This document shows, piece after piece, positions 1 to 9,849 of a stretch of DNA of 64,000 bases. Position 1 is the first letter of the stretch. Each line of letters opens with the position of its first letter. The notes under the pieces were generated by a model that worked only from the letters and a program-made list of their open reading frames with translations, searched no databases and had not been told where the DNA came from. Source of the DNA: Hemicordylus capensis (Eukaryota; Chordata; Lepidosauria; Squamata; Cordylidae); contig NC_069661.1 of assembly GCF_027244095.1 (NCBI RefSeq), positions 11,480,001 through 11,544,000 of the forward strand. The letters are read 5' to 3'. A program made the position numbers and the translations under genes.

Positions 1-345
1 AACTTTGTGCATGCTTAGGATGCAGGCACACCGAGCGTGCACACGACTGGGGGCCGGGGTAGAAGGGAGTGCAGATACACTTTTACCTCAGTAAGAGCCT
101 CAATAGAAAATCTTGGGCTACCAGGTAGGACAGCACCAGGATCGGGCCCATTCCCAGTGCTCCACATGAGCAGCCCTACCCAAGTAGGACTGTTGCAAGC
201 CCAGGTAAGGCTGCTCGTGTGAACCGCTCCACGGTCTCTGTGCACATCATGTACATGAAGTGGGAATTCCAATCTGCATGAATGACTGTGACTGCAGACC
301 CAGAATGCTCTTCTGAAAGAAAGCAGGAAAAGAACATGGGAAGCC
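1..345. other. Unassigned sequence with a palindromic-repeat fragment
   Basis: No coding signal is convincing. Positions 130-222 resemble 55045-55135 and 21385-21455: each has a 'caccaggatc'-like motif near an inverted GAGCAGCC...GGCTGCTC-type structure. This suggests a dispersed DNA element of unknown family. The overlapping short reading frames on both strands look like chance. Confidence 0.3.
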
Positions 346-349
346 ATCT

Positions 350-497
350 TACACCAAGCCAGACCCTTGGTCCATCTTGCTCAGTATTGTCTGCACTGAT
401 TGGAAGCAGCTCTCTGGAATTTTAGGCAGAGGGCTTTCCCAGCCCTGCCCAGAGATGCCAAGCAGGTTCTCGGCTACTAAGCTATGGCCACATCCTC
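350..497 (-). repeat. 5S/tRNA-type SINE, degraded copy
   Basis: The minus strand reads as the body and 3' end of the SINE family best seen at 46391-46674: the 'gagcaagatggaccaagggtctg' type tail, then a decayed head around 440-497. It lies head to tail with a second copy at 506-697. No target duplication was seen. The copy is old, with many mismatches and a poor head. Confidence 0.6.
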
Positions 498-505
498 CAG
501 TATAG

Positions 506-697
506 GAAGCCGCTTTAGACAGAGTCAAACTATTGGTCCATTGAGCTCAGTATTTCCTACACTGACTGGCAACAGCTCTCCAAGGTTTCAGACAGGGGCT
601 TTCCCCAGCCCTACCTGGAAATGCTGCCAGGAATTCAAACCTTGAGGACCTTCTACATACAAAGCAAGTCCTTTGCCACTGAGCTTCAGCCTCTCAT
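506..697 (-). repeat. tRNA-derived SINE with CR1-like 3' tail
   Basis: On the minus strand the element starts with a tRNA-like head (A-box-like and B-box-like blocks near 650-697, including the reverse of 'ccttctacatacaaagcaag'). It continues through the conserved 'tccaggtagggctggg' core and ends in the CR1-like block (reverse of 'taggaagccgctttagac'). Close relatives lie at 47768-47958 and 27966-28237. The head is a Pol III promoter relic, not a working tRNA gene. Confidence 0.75.
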
Positions 698-739
698 CAT
701 AATCTCTGCCTGCTGGTTTCTGCAAATCACATTCCTGTT

Positions 740-912
740 AATATAAAAGGTAGCTAATATAAAAGGTAATATAAGGTAGGTAATATAAATATAAGGTAGT
801 ATAAATAATATAATATAATATTAATATAATATAAATATAATTTATATAAATAGAAGGCAATAAATAGAAGGCAATATAAATATAAGGTAATATAAGGTAG
901 GTAATATAAAAG
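740..912. repeat. AT-rich degenerate tandem repeat (GGTAATATAA-like)
   Basis: About 170 bp built from variants of GGTAATATAA, TATAAATATAA and TAGAAGGCAATA. The phrase 'aggtaggtaatataaa' occurs near both ends (about 774-789 and 895-910). It is non-coding and probably unstable. Confidence 0.7.
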
Positions 913-1291
913 ATGTAGGTAGCTCAAGATATTGGGGAAGTGGGGGGGTAGTCCTGTTCTTGGGTAGATCTAGTATGGAGAATGGCAAAGCTGTTCTTTG
1001 GATACATTACCGGCAAGAGGGCGGAGTTTTTTAAAAAGTGATTTAACTCACCTGATTGGTGTGATTCTTCTTTGGAAAGGGCTCTGGGGTGTTTTGCTCT
1101 GCATTCCACCCTTTCCAGCCCTCATTGACTAAAGGGACCCAGTGGCTGATTTGACCTGGTGACCCCCAAAATGCCAAAACTGGTTAACACTTCCTGAAGA
1201 GTGCCGTTAAACATGACAGCAGCACAACACAACCTAGTTTATGCCAAATTCCTGTGGAGTAGGGATAGTGAAAGGTTTAAAATACATAGTG

Positions 1292-1553
1292 AGATGATGA
1301 TGATGATGATGATGATTGATGATTAATTCGATTTCTATACCGCCCTTCCAAAAATGGCTCAGGGTGGTTTACATAGAGAAATAATAAATAAATAAGATGG
1401 CTCCCTGTCCCCAAAGGACTCACATTCTAAAAAACACAAGATAGACACCAGCAACAGGTACTGTGCTGGGGGTGGATAGGGCCAGTTACTCTCCCCCTGC
1501 TAAATAAAGAGAATCGCCACATTGAAAGGTGCCTCTTTGCCCAGTTAGCAGGG
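1292..1553 (-). repeat. L2-type 3'-end repeat with (GAT)n tail
   Basis: On the minus strand it begins with a CCCCTGCTAA block, repeats the inverse (TTAGCAGGGGG) about 50 bp later so the head can fold, then runs through 'gtgagtcctttggggacagg' to 'ccatttttggaagggcggta' and a (ATC)n microsatellite. Sister copies lie at 23314-23582, 48996-49256, 44217-44470 and 46770-47028. The 'gtgag..ctttggggacagg' and 'gggcggtataga' blocks are typical of L2 LINE 3' ends. No tRNA head is visible. Confidence 0.7.
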
Positions 1554-2300
1554 GAGGCAGGGAGATGGCAGGAGGAAGAGCTCAACTGTTGGTTTGGGCT
1601 GTTTTTCTCACAGTGTGGATTACGGCTTGTCATGCACTACAACCGAGGATAAAAATGGCTTTTAAAAGGAGTTTTCAGCAGCAAAACATGGGCAGGGGCC
1701 TATTCAGCTCTCCACATCCTCTCTCCCTCCCAACCATGGTTGGCTGTAAACCTCCACTCTTTCTACTTTGTATGGCTTCAATCATGATCTGATTCTGACA
1801 CACCGTCTGCTGCTCATTTTGTTCCTAAATGAGCCTTTATAACTGATCCCCTCTGGAACACTGGGATGGATGTCTGAGCACAACTCTAATGCAAAGCATT
1901 ATGGTAATATTTGCAGGCATCCAGTAGTGAACAGCCGATTGCTTATAGCATGGTCAGTGTTTTCTGCAAACCCTTTTCAGCACTCCTTACAGTGTGCAAA
2001 TTGGTGTTTGCTGGCACCAGTTCCCTGCTGCGCAGCGTATTAAGTACTGTGTGCCTGGTCCCAGCTGTGGAGCGCTGCATTATATTTCTCCTCAATATTG
2101 TTGTTTCGAACACTCTGCACACAAGAAAATCTTCTCCCCAGCAAATGCTGATTACTTTCAACTACCCAAAGTTCAATCCAAACTTCTTTTCTGTTGTGTG
2201 GGTTTTGTGAGCAGCGTTACCCCCTTGGGTTTTACAAAACAAAAATGGCTGGACGGTTGAAAGAAGTGAGCCGAGGTATGAATGGATACACAGCATACAC
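1554..2300. other. Unassigned, non-repetitive by eye
   Basis: Open frames of 87-99 codons here overlap each other on both strands and show no recognisable domain. I see no tandem repeat and no transposon end. It may be unique sequence. Confidence 0.3.
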
Positions 2301-2302
2301 AG

Positions 2303-2515
2303 CAATGAGCCCCTGGTGGCGCAGTGGTAAAACTGCCGCTCTGTAACCAGAAGGTTACAAGTTCGATTCTGACCAGGGGCTCAAGGTTGACTCATTCTTC
2401 CGAGGTCGGTAAAATGACTACCCAGAATGTTGGGGGGCAATATGCTAAACCATTGTAAACAGCTTAGAGAGCTTCCAGCTATAGAGCGGTATATAAATGT
2501 AAGTGCTATTGCTAT
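2303..2515 (+). repeat. tRNA-derived SINE with L2-type tail
   Basis: The head carries an A-box-like TGGCGCAGTGG and a B-box-like GTTCGATTC, followed by a conserved body containing 'cgaggtcggtaaaatgac', then an L2-like tail 'agagcggtatataaatgtaa' and a GCTATT repeat. A second copy lies on the minus strand at 56899-57125. The order tRNA head, body, LINE tail is that of squamate tRNA SINEs. This copy looks moderately young. Confidence 0.85.
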
Positions 2516-2603
2516 TCGCATGATAATTGCCTGGTACTTGGCATTTGGTAAAATCATGCCATCATCAAAATCTAGAACTGCAGATCAGACATTTCCTTAA
2601 CAT

Positions 2604-2888
2604 AGAAACATAGGAAGCTGCCTTATACCGAGTCAGACCATTGGTCCACCTAGCTCAGTATTGTCTACACAGACTGGCAGTGGCTTCTCCAAGGCTGCAG
2701 GCTGGAGTCTCTCTCTGCCCTATCTTGGAGATTCTGCATGGGAGGGAACTGGGAACCTTTTGCATGCAGGTGCTCTTCCCAGAGCAAGCCCATTATCTGA
2801 GGGGAATATCTTACGTTGCTCACATGTAGTCTCCCATTCAAATGCAAACCAAGGCAGACCCTGCTTGGCAAAGGGGACAATTCTTGTT
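2604..2888 (-). repeat. 5S-rRNA-derived SINE, near full length
   Basis: The minus strand begins with a block matching the internal control region of 5S rRNA (GCCAAGCAGGGTC ... TTTGAATGGGAGACTAC; real 5S has GCTAAGCAGGGTC ... TTGGATGGGAGACC). It continues through a 'cctgcatgcaaaaggttccc' middle and the 'gctgccagtctgtg' body to a CR1-like end ('ggaccaatggtctgactc'). It is a SINE head derived from 5S, not a 5S gene. Confidence 0.8.
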
Positions 2889-3089
2889 TGATTCCATAAG
2901 ACCAGTTGTCCTCCTCAGACCAGCAGCCCTCCCCTTGTGTGCTGCTGACCACCACACACTGGAGGGGCATGTCACACTAATTCCCTAACCAGAAAGTAAG
3001 GTGGTTCTCACGAGCAGGGATTCCTGGGTAGGAGAGGGTTAATCCAGGAATCTCTGATATTCTGGGGCATCAGGAGTCCTCCCAAGGTC

Positions 3090-3232
3090 CCAAGTCCAAT
3101 CCCTGGAAGGATCTCCAGATAGGACTGGGAGAGATTCTGCCTGAAACCCTGGAGAGTGGCTTCCAGTCTGTGTTGACAATACTGAGCTAGATGGACCAAG
3201 GGTCTAACTCAGTATAAGCAGCTCCTGTGTGC
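3090..3232 (+). repeat. 5S/tRNA-type SINE, 3' part
   Basis: Only the body and tail remain: 'tggaaggatctccagatagg', 'gcctgaaaccctggagag', 'gacaatactgagctagatgg' and 'gtctaactcagtataa'. The head is missing or too degraded to identify. Confidence 0.7.
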
Positions 3233-3388
3233 CTATAGGCAGAACTTCCTTCATTTTGGTCCTCCTCATTCTCTCTTGGCGTCATATTTTCAATCTTCAT
3301 GAGGGTTGCATATCTCCTCCTAAGGAGATATTTCAAGTTCAGTTTTGGAAACTAGATTTTACTTTCTGAAACACTTAAGAATGCAAGT

Positions 3389-3406
3389 ACACACACACAC
3401 ACACAC
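3389..3406. repeat. (CA)n microsatellite
   Basis: A run of about nine CA units. No other function is visible. Confidence 0.9.
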
Positions 3407-3604
3407 ATACTCCAAGACCCAAGATAAGATAGCCTTTCCCTCTGTTTTACATGTACATGCAATGGGATTCAGGTTACCTTGAAAAGAAATCCCTTTTCTT
3501 TTTAACTTGCGTTTTGGGCGGCATAGAAATGTATTAAATAAATAAATAATTGCAATATGATCTGTCAATTCTATCCTATTCAGATCTGAGCCAGAGATTA
3601 TATA

Positions 3605-4384
3605 CAGGTGAAACTCGAAAAATTAGAATATCGTGCAAAAGTCCATTAATTTCAGTAATGCAAATTAAAAGGTGAAACTGATATATGAGACAGACGCATT
3701 ACATGCAAAGCGAGATAAGTCAAGCCTTAATTTGTTATAATTGTGATGATCATGGCGTACAGCTCATGAAAACCCTAAATCCACAATCTCAGAAAATTAG
3801 AATATTACATGGAACCAAGAAGACAAGGATTGAAGAATAGAACAATATCGGACCTCTGAAAAGTATACAGTGTACTGTGCTTGATTGGCCAGCAAACTCG
3901 CCTGACCTGACCCCATAGAGAATCTATGGGGCACTGCCAAGAGAAGGATGAGAGACATGAGACCAAACAATGCAGAATTGCTGAAGGCCGCTAATGAAGC
4001 ATCCTGGTCTTCCATAATACCTCATCAGTGCCACAGGCTGATAGCATCCATGCCACGTTGCATTGAGGCAGTAATTGCTGCAAAAGGGGCCCAAACCAAG
4101 TACTGAATACATATGCATGCTTATACTTTTCAGAGGTCCGATATTGTTCTATTCTTCAATCCTTGTCTTCTTGGTTCCATGTAATATTCTAATTTTCTGA
4201 GATTGTGGATTTGGGGTTTTCATGAGCTGTACGCCATGATCATCACAATTATAACAAATTAAGGCTTGACTTATCTCGCTTTGCATGTAATGCGTCTGTC
4301 TCATATATCAATTTCACCTTTTAATTTGCATTACTGAAATTAATGGACTTTTGCACGATATTCTAATTTTCCGAGTTTCACCTG
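3605..4384 (+). mobile_element. Tc1-type DNA transposon derivative with very long inverted repeats
   Basis: Ends begin CAGGTGAAACTCG and close with CGAGTTTCACCTG, flanked by the dinucleotide TA (3603-3604 and 4385-4386), the Tc1/mariner target. The terminal inverted repeats run 3605-3867 and 4122-4384, about 263 bp each, and differ at only a few positions. The 250-bp centre encodes the C-terminal third of a Tc1 transposase on the plus strand: LDWPANSPDL, then after a one-base deletion the PIENLW-type block with the third catalytic acidic residue, then IAKRRMRDMRPNNAEEL and AVIAAKGAQTKY, stop at 4104-4106. The N-terminal DNA-binding part and the first two catalytic aspartates are absent, so it cannot move itself. 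A second copy lies at 60901-61677. Confidence 0.9.
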
Positions 4385-4394
4385 TATGTTCTAT

Positions 4395-4452
4395 TCATTT
4401 TTATATGTAAACTGCTTTAAGAATTTTGGTTGAAGAGTGGTATATAAATATC
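4395..4452 (+). repeat. L2/CR1-type 3' tail fragment
   Basis: Contains 'gtaaactgctttaagaattt' followed by 'gagtggtatataaatatcc', the usual closing stem and 'ggtatataaat' signature of L2-clade 3' ends. The Tc1 derivative inserted just upstream of it. Confidence 0.5.
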
Positions 4453-5230
4453 CATAGTAGAAAAGAATTCAGATCGTCGTAACACTCACTTTTTCCTTGA
4501 GGTGAGTATTGCAAACCCCCAGCGACTAGCTAGCTTCCATCACATCTCTGCACGGAAGGCTTCCAGTTTACTCTGGATGCCCCCGAAGTTATTGTTTCCA
4601 TGTCCAATGAGCTTCCTTCAGGATGGCCAGGTTTTGACATGAGAATTCATGGCATCTTTGCTGTAAGTATTGCTCTGCTTTGAGCTTAGCTTGGTCAATT
4701 GACTTTTGCAACATTTGCAAGAGAACATCCCTGACTTGTCCGCTGGATCCCATTAGAAGCGCCATTTCCTAATGACAAACTGAGACTGTTCTTGGGAGTA
4801 AATCCGAGAGTCTTCATAACCCAGCACTATCGGTGGCAATAAATATGAGAAGAGGCCAGACTTTCTCACTCCTCTGCCTTCCCCCTCCCTTGGAATTACT
4901 GATTGAGTATCCCCTATTTTGAAGCCAGCTCTGAAGTATAGATTTTTCTTTTCATCACCATCTCTCACCCAGCTGCATCCGTCATTAAGCTGTCCTAAAG
5001 ATCTGTTGCCCAGGTCTGACTGCCAGTGATATATCATAACCTAGGGTGAGTTGTGATGAAGTATAAATTGATTGTACGGGCCATTCCTTCAGTACCCAAA
5101 TGAACGAACATTGACTGTTATTGGCTTCAGGTACACAAACATAAAAGGCCAGATCAGCTCGGGTCTAAATCTGTTGTGGAAAGGAATCTTTCCTTTAAAG
5201 AGCGGGATGACAAGGCTTCTGCTTAATTCA
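4453..5230. other. Unassigned sequence
   Basis: No domain, repeat end or tandem structure recognised. A 94-codon minus-strand frame (4753-5037) has no family features. Confidence 0.3.
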
Positions 5231-5233
5231 TCA

Positions 5234-5279
5234 GGTTACATAGGAAGCTGTCTTCTACTGTCATTGGTCCACACAACTT
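5234..5279 (-). repeat. SINE 3'-tail fragment
   Basis: A short match to the end of the 5S/tRNA SINE family (reverse of 'acataggaagctgtctt' and 'attggtccac'). Confidence 0.45.
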
Positions 5280-5298
5280 ATATCTATTTTCAAACAAG

Positions 5299-5775
5299 TT
5301 GGAAATGTTTTGATGCTTGTGGACATGTAACGGGGGCACCTGCAGGTGAGAGGGAGGTACCAGCAGATTCAGGATAACCTGCAGATATGTTGGTTTCATG
5401 AAAACTGGAGGCAAAAACCCAATAGAGCCAAATCTGTCCCCAACTGCCCCAATGTAACTGAATGGGGCAGAATGTTTGTGGACTCAAAGACACTTAACAG
5501 ACATCCAGGTGGGCAGACGTAATGGAATTCAGTGGCAAGGATTGGAGAAATGTTATTGGAAATGTTATGATCCTTGTGGAAACAACCAGGTTACCTGCAG
5601 GTGAAAGGGAGGTACCAGCAGACTCAGAGTAACCTGCAGATATGTCAGTTTCCTGAAAACTAGAGGGGAGAACCCAAGAGAGCCCAAACTGCCCCCAAAC
5701 TGTCCCGGTGTGGGCAGAATGTTTCCATTTAACAGACATCCAGGTTGGAGGAGCTAATGGAATTCAGTGGTGATG
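5299..5775 (+). repeat. Two-unit tandem duplication, about 235-255 bp per unit
   Basis: Unit 1 spans about 5299-5545 and unit 2 about 5560-5775. Shared blocks in the same order include GGTACCAGCAGA (5356 and 5611), TAACCTGCAGATATGT, 'taacagacatccaggt' and GGAATTCAGTGG (5524 and 5759). The offset falls from 255 to 235 bp, so small deletions separate the units. The source is unknown. Confidence 0.75.
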
Positions 5776-6333
5776 ATGGGGGAAAGCAAGGCTTGAACAA
5801 AAAGAGTGGGAAGTTTCCCAGCTTGAAGTATACTCCCTCAAGACGTCACAACAGGATGAAAAGGAGCTGGGAGTGAGCACCAGCCCCCCCCCCCACACAC
5901 ACACACATGGACAGAAAGAAACAAACTTGTCATATGAAGTCAGAAATCCATTAATTCTCAGGGTATTTATTTTTTAAGTTTGAAATAGCTGAGTGAGGGT
6001 CTGAATTTGATCTGAGCAGAGAAGTTGAGGAAGATCTGTTTAAAATTTCCCCCCACCATTCTGATCTAAACTGACCCCCTCCATTTCCATGTGTCACTAT
6101 TAGCAACACAGTGGGGGGGGGAATACAAAGTACTAATAATGGCTGACATTCTGTCTAGCAAAGCACAAGTGCCATGTGAGAAACACTAGTGCTGCTGCTC
6201 CTGACGAATGTGGCACCAACTCTCATGGGGGGGGGGATTCGACGACCTCCCATTCTCTTGGAATCTCTTTGTTTTACCCCAAAATATGTTGCTGAGGACT
6301 GTGCACTTCCAAGGGAAGGGGAGGTCATCAAAA

Positions 6334-6334
6334 T

Positions 6335-6374
<40 letters not shown>

Positions 6375-6375
6375 C
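6334..6375. repeat. (CT)n(CA)n compound microsatellite
   Basis: A CT run passing directly into a CA run. The surrounding 5776-6660 has poly-G and poly-C tracts but no recognisable gene; the 175-codon plus frame there is an artefact of translating the simple repeat. Confidence 0.9.
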
Positions 6376-6668
6376 CCACAAATGCTGATCCTGCATTAGT
6401 CAAACCGAAGTGGCCGAATTCACATGGCCCTCTCCCCCTGCTCTCCCATCCACATCTGGGGATTCAGGAGAGACTCTTTGCAGTCAGTGAGACTGCAGAG
6501 AGGTTGGGGAGCTGGCAGTGTGGGCTTCCTTCTTGCTTGAAAGACAGCCCACACAGCCAATCAGGGAGGGAGGGAGGGAGAGTCTGGCTGAATGCAGCTT
6601 CCACTCCAGTCTGGCCGAATGCAGCCTCCAGCAATGCATTCGGATGGCAGGGAGTCTCCCTTGAGCTT

Positions 6669-7424
6669 TGGTTTAATAAGAACAGCCCTGCTGGATCAGG
6701 CTCAAGGCCCATCTAGTCCAGCGATCTGTTTCACAGAGGGGCCCACCAGATGCCACTGGAAGCCACAGACAGGAGTCGAGGGCGTGCCCTCCCTCCTGCC
6801 ATTACTCCCCTGCAACTGGTACTCAGAGGCACCCTGCCTTTGAGGCTGGAGGTGGCCCACAGCCCTCCGACTAGTAGCCATTGATAGACCTCTCCTCCAT
6901 GAAGTCATCCAAACCCCTCTTAAAGCCATCCAGGTTGTTGGCTGTCGCCACGTCCTGTGGCAGAGAGTTCCACAAGTGGATCACGCGTTGTGTGAAAAAG
7001 TACTTCCGTTTGTTGGTCCTAGACCTCCTGGCAATCAATTTCATGGAGTGACCCCTGGTTCTAGTGTTGTGTGAGAGGGAAAAGAATCTCTCTCTCTCCA
7101 CTTTCTCCACACCATGCATGATTTTATAGACCTCTATCATGTCTCCCCGCAGTCGTCTTTTTTCTAAACTAAAAAGCCCCAGGTGTTGTAGTCTTGCCTC
7201 ATAAGAAAGGTGCTCTAGGCCCCTGATCATCTTGGTTGCCCTCTTCTGTACCTTCTCCAGTTCAACAATGTCCTTTTTAAGATGTGGTGACCAGAATTGT
7301 ACGCAGTACTCCAAGTGTGGTCGCACCATAGTTTTGTATAAGGGCATTATAATGTTAGCCATTTTATTTTCAATCCCCTTTCTAATGATCCCTAGCATGG
7401 AATTTGCCTTTTGCAGAAGCTAGA
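6669..7424 (-). mobile_element. CR1 LINE, 5'-truncated 3' end
   Basis: The minus strand keeps about 175 codons of the C-terminal part of the CR1 reverse-transcriptase ORF (7398 down to 6871): MPLYKTMVRPHLEYCVQFW, the KDIVELEKVQKRATKMI block, LGLFSLEKRRLRGDMIEVY and YFFTQRVIHLWNSLP. The 3' UTR follows, ending in the 'gatccagcagggctgttctt' block at 6669-6720. Read from its truncation point the frame is uninterrupted, suggesting moderate age. Only the post-palm region is present, which is normal for 5'-truncated CR1. Confidence 0.92.
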
Positions 7425-9640
7425 CCTCACTACAAACCGAGGGTTCAAATTGGAGTCTGAGCACTACCTCGAGTCATTCTATGGACAGGACTGGTGTCAG
7501 CTGGGTTTGGACATAAAGGTATGGAAACTGCTCTGGACCCCCATTACATGCAAACATGGCCAGAATGTCAGAATATATCTATTTCAGTCCAAGATTAATG
7601 GCAGCTTTAGGAAGGTAGATCTAGATCCAGAAACTGGTGTGGAGAAAAGCGTTAACCAGTCCCTTCCTGGCACCTTTGCTCAGAGCAGTATCAGGGTCCA
7701 CCCTCTCCCATGTGGCTGCTTTATGTAAAACAAAAGTACGGGGAGATTATAGGTGGCCTGGCCCTTGCTGACAAGCTGTTAACTCTCAGCCTCTTAAGCT
7801 TTAACCTCCAGAGTTCAACATAGCTCATGGGAATTGGCCAGAGGTGGAAGGAAACTTCCTCCACCTTTCTCAAAATGAAAGAGACCTAGATTTAAAAGTA
7901 TGGTTTTCTGGTTTCCCCCAGTTCACTTTAACACCTTCTCCTTGGTGTCTAAAGAAGCTCATAAATTTGTTGTGAATACTTCGTCTCCTTAATTCCGCAC
8001 ATTTGCTCGTGTTAATTCCTACAGTGCACTGTCGATTGAATCACTAACGACTTTCCACTCACCCTTCCACCCCGCTTACAAATTTTCTCCCCGGATGGGT
8101 CATGACGCGCTACCTTGATCTATTCCCCCCCACCCCAGCTTCAAATTTCAAATGGGGGGGGGAATTGAGCAGGAGAAATTTAATGAGGGAAAGTCTATTA
8201 GCTGTCTGAGATGCTGACCCCAAGTGACAAGAAAGAAGGAGGTGTAAAGAGGAAAAGAGAGGGTCTTAATTCAGTGTGGATAATGACTGTGTCATGGCAC
8301 CTGAACCCTGGCCATTCAGATGTCAAAGGCTTCAGAAGTTTTAATCTCCAACGCCAAACTTTTTATCTTGCTGCATGTGGCAGAGAATGGAATGTGGTAA
8401 AGACCAGCGTGAAAATGCTGCTTGAATCAGCAACTTTGGAGTTCATCCAATGTGACTGTAATTGATTTCAAGTCACTGCTTAATAGGGAAGCAAACACCA
8501 TGTCACCAGCCATCTGAGAAGCAACCTTGAACTTTGCATAAAGTTGATAAGGAAGAGAAAACTTTGCTTACACCTAAACCTTGAGAGGAAAACAAAAACA
8601 CTTTGGAACAAATCCCACAAAATGAAATGGGCTACTTCCTATTAGGATGAACCATTGTCATTAAAATGATGGCCAACACCCATGCTAATGACATGCCTGC
8701 TGCATTGCAAACTAAAGCAGTATGGGCACTTCCGCAGGGGTGTGTGTGTGTGATTTTCACTTCTCTCTTCTCCCCCCTGAAGAGCTCTGTGTCACCCAAA
8801 AATATGTCCCTGGGGCTGCATGACCCACAGGAATAGATTTTAGAGTGAAACACAGCACTCCGGAGGAGAGATAAGTGATATTCTCATTTTGCTTTAGTCT
8901 AGAACACACCCTGTTGCACATGTGCTTGCTCTGTTGCACCCACACTTGGTTAATCTGGATGTCAATCACTATCCAGAATTTCTTTTTTGGTGAATCCTTT
9001 TCACAGAACTCATTTGGTCTAATACCCAACTGTAAGATTATACGAGGAAAAAAAGTGTTGTGTGTCTGTTCAGTCTCATGTCTAAAGCTCTTTTTTGTGT
9101 GTTCATGGAAGTTCTGTAAAGCTCTATATGTGTTCATGGAAATTACATTTGTGTAGTCACAGAATTCACTAGTTTTTGTTTGCTTACTTGGCCATTTGTT
9201 ATTCCCAATGGAGGAGGAACCACCTCCAGTTGTCTTGCCTATAACATAGTGGATTTTGAGCCAATCTTTATGAAATTTGTAGGCATTTGAGGAAACCTCC
9301 TACCAATCAATCCTGCCAAATTCCAGACAGATAGGACAAGGAACCTCATTTTAGAGGATATTATTTAGACAGTCTAGCTGCTATCTAAACTACTAAAATA
9401 TATGAACAAACACTGGAATAGTGTGGAGTTGGTGAACCTTTGCAAGTTGTATTTCTTCAAATAAAGTGCTTCAGAATAATAAGGAAAGGAAAGGAATGCA
9501 ACCCAGCAAAACTAGCCCCTAGCCCATGATCTGATGAGTAAAAGGCCTAAGGGGGATACACACATTTTTTGGAGAGGAGATTTCAAATAAACTACTATGG
9601 ATAAAGCAATTCAAGCCCCAATAAACCAAAAACCCTAATA
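7425..9640. other. Unassigned, low repeat content
   Basis: No transposon end, domain or tandem array recognised. Short reading frames up to 126 codons on both strands show no family features. A small (GT)n lies near 8740. Confidence 0.3.
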
Positions 9641-9849
9641 TTTTTTTATTTGTTATTAAAACTTTTATACCGCGCTTCCAAAAGGCTCAGGGCGGTTTAC
9701 ATTAAAACAACATTAAAATCAATTAATTAAAACAAAAATTATAAAACAGCATAAAACAAAAAACATCATAAAACAACAATTAAATAATCAGAACAATTTA
9801 AAAACAAGTTTTAAAAAGCTGAAAAAGCTTGGTTGAAGAGATGTGTTTT

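Noticed and set aside
6189-6716. 175-codon plus-strand frame as a gene
   Set aside because: It translates a CT/CA microsatellite and the CR1 tail.
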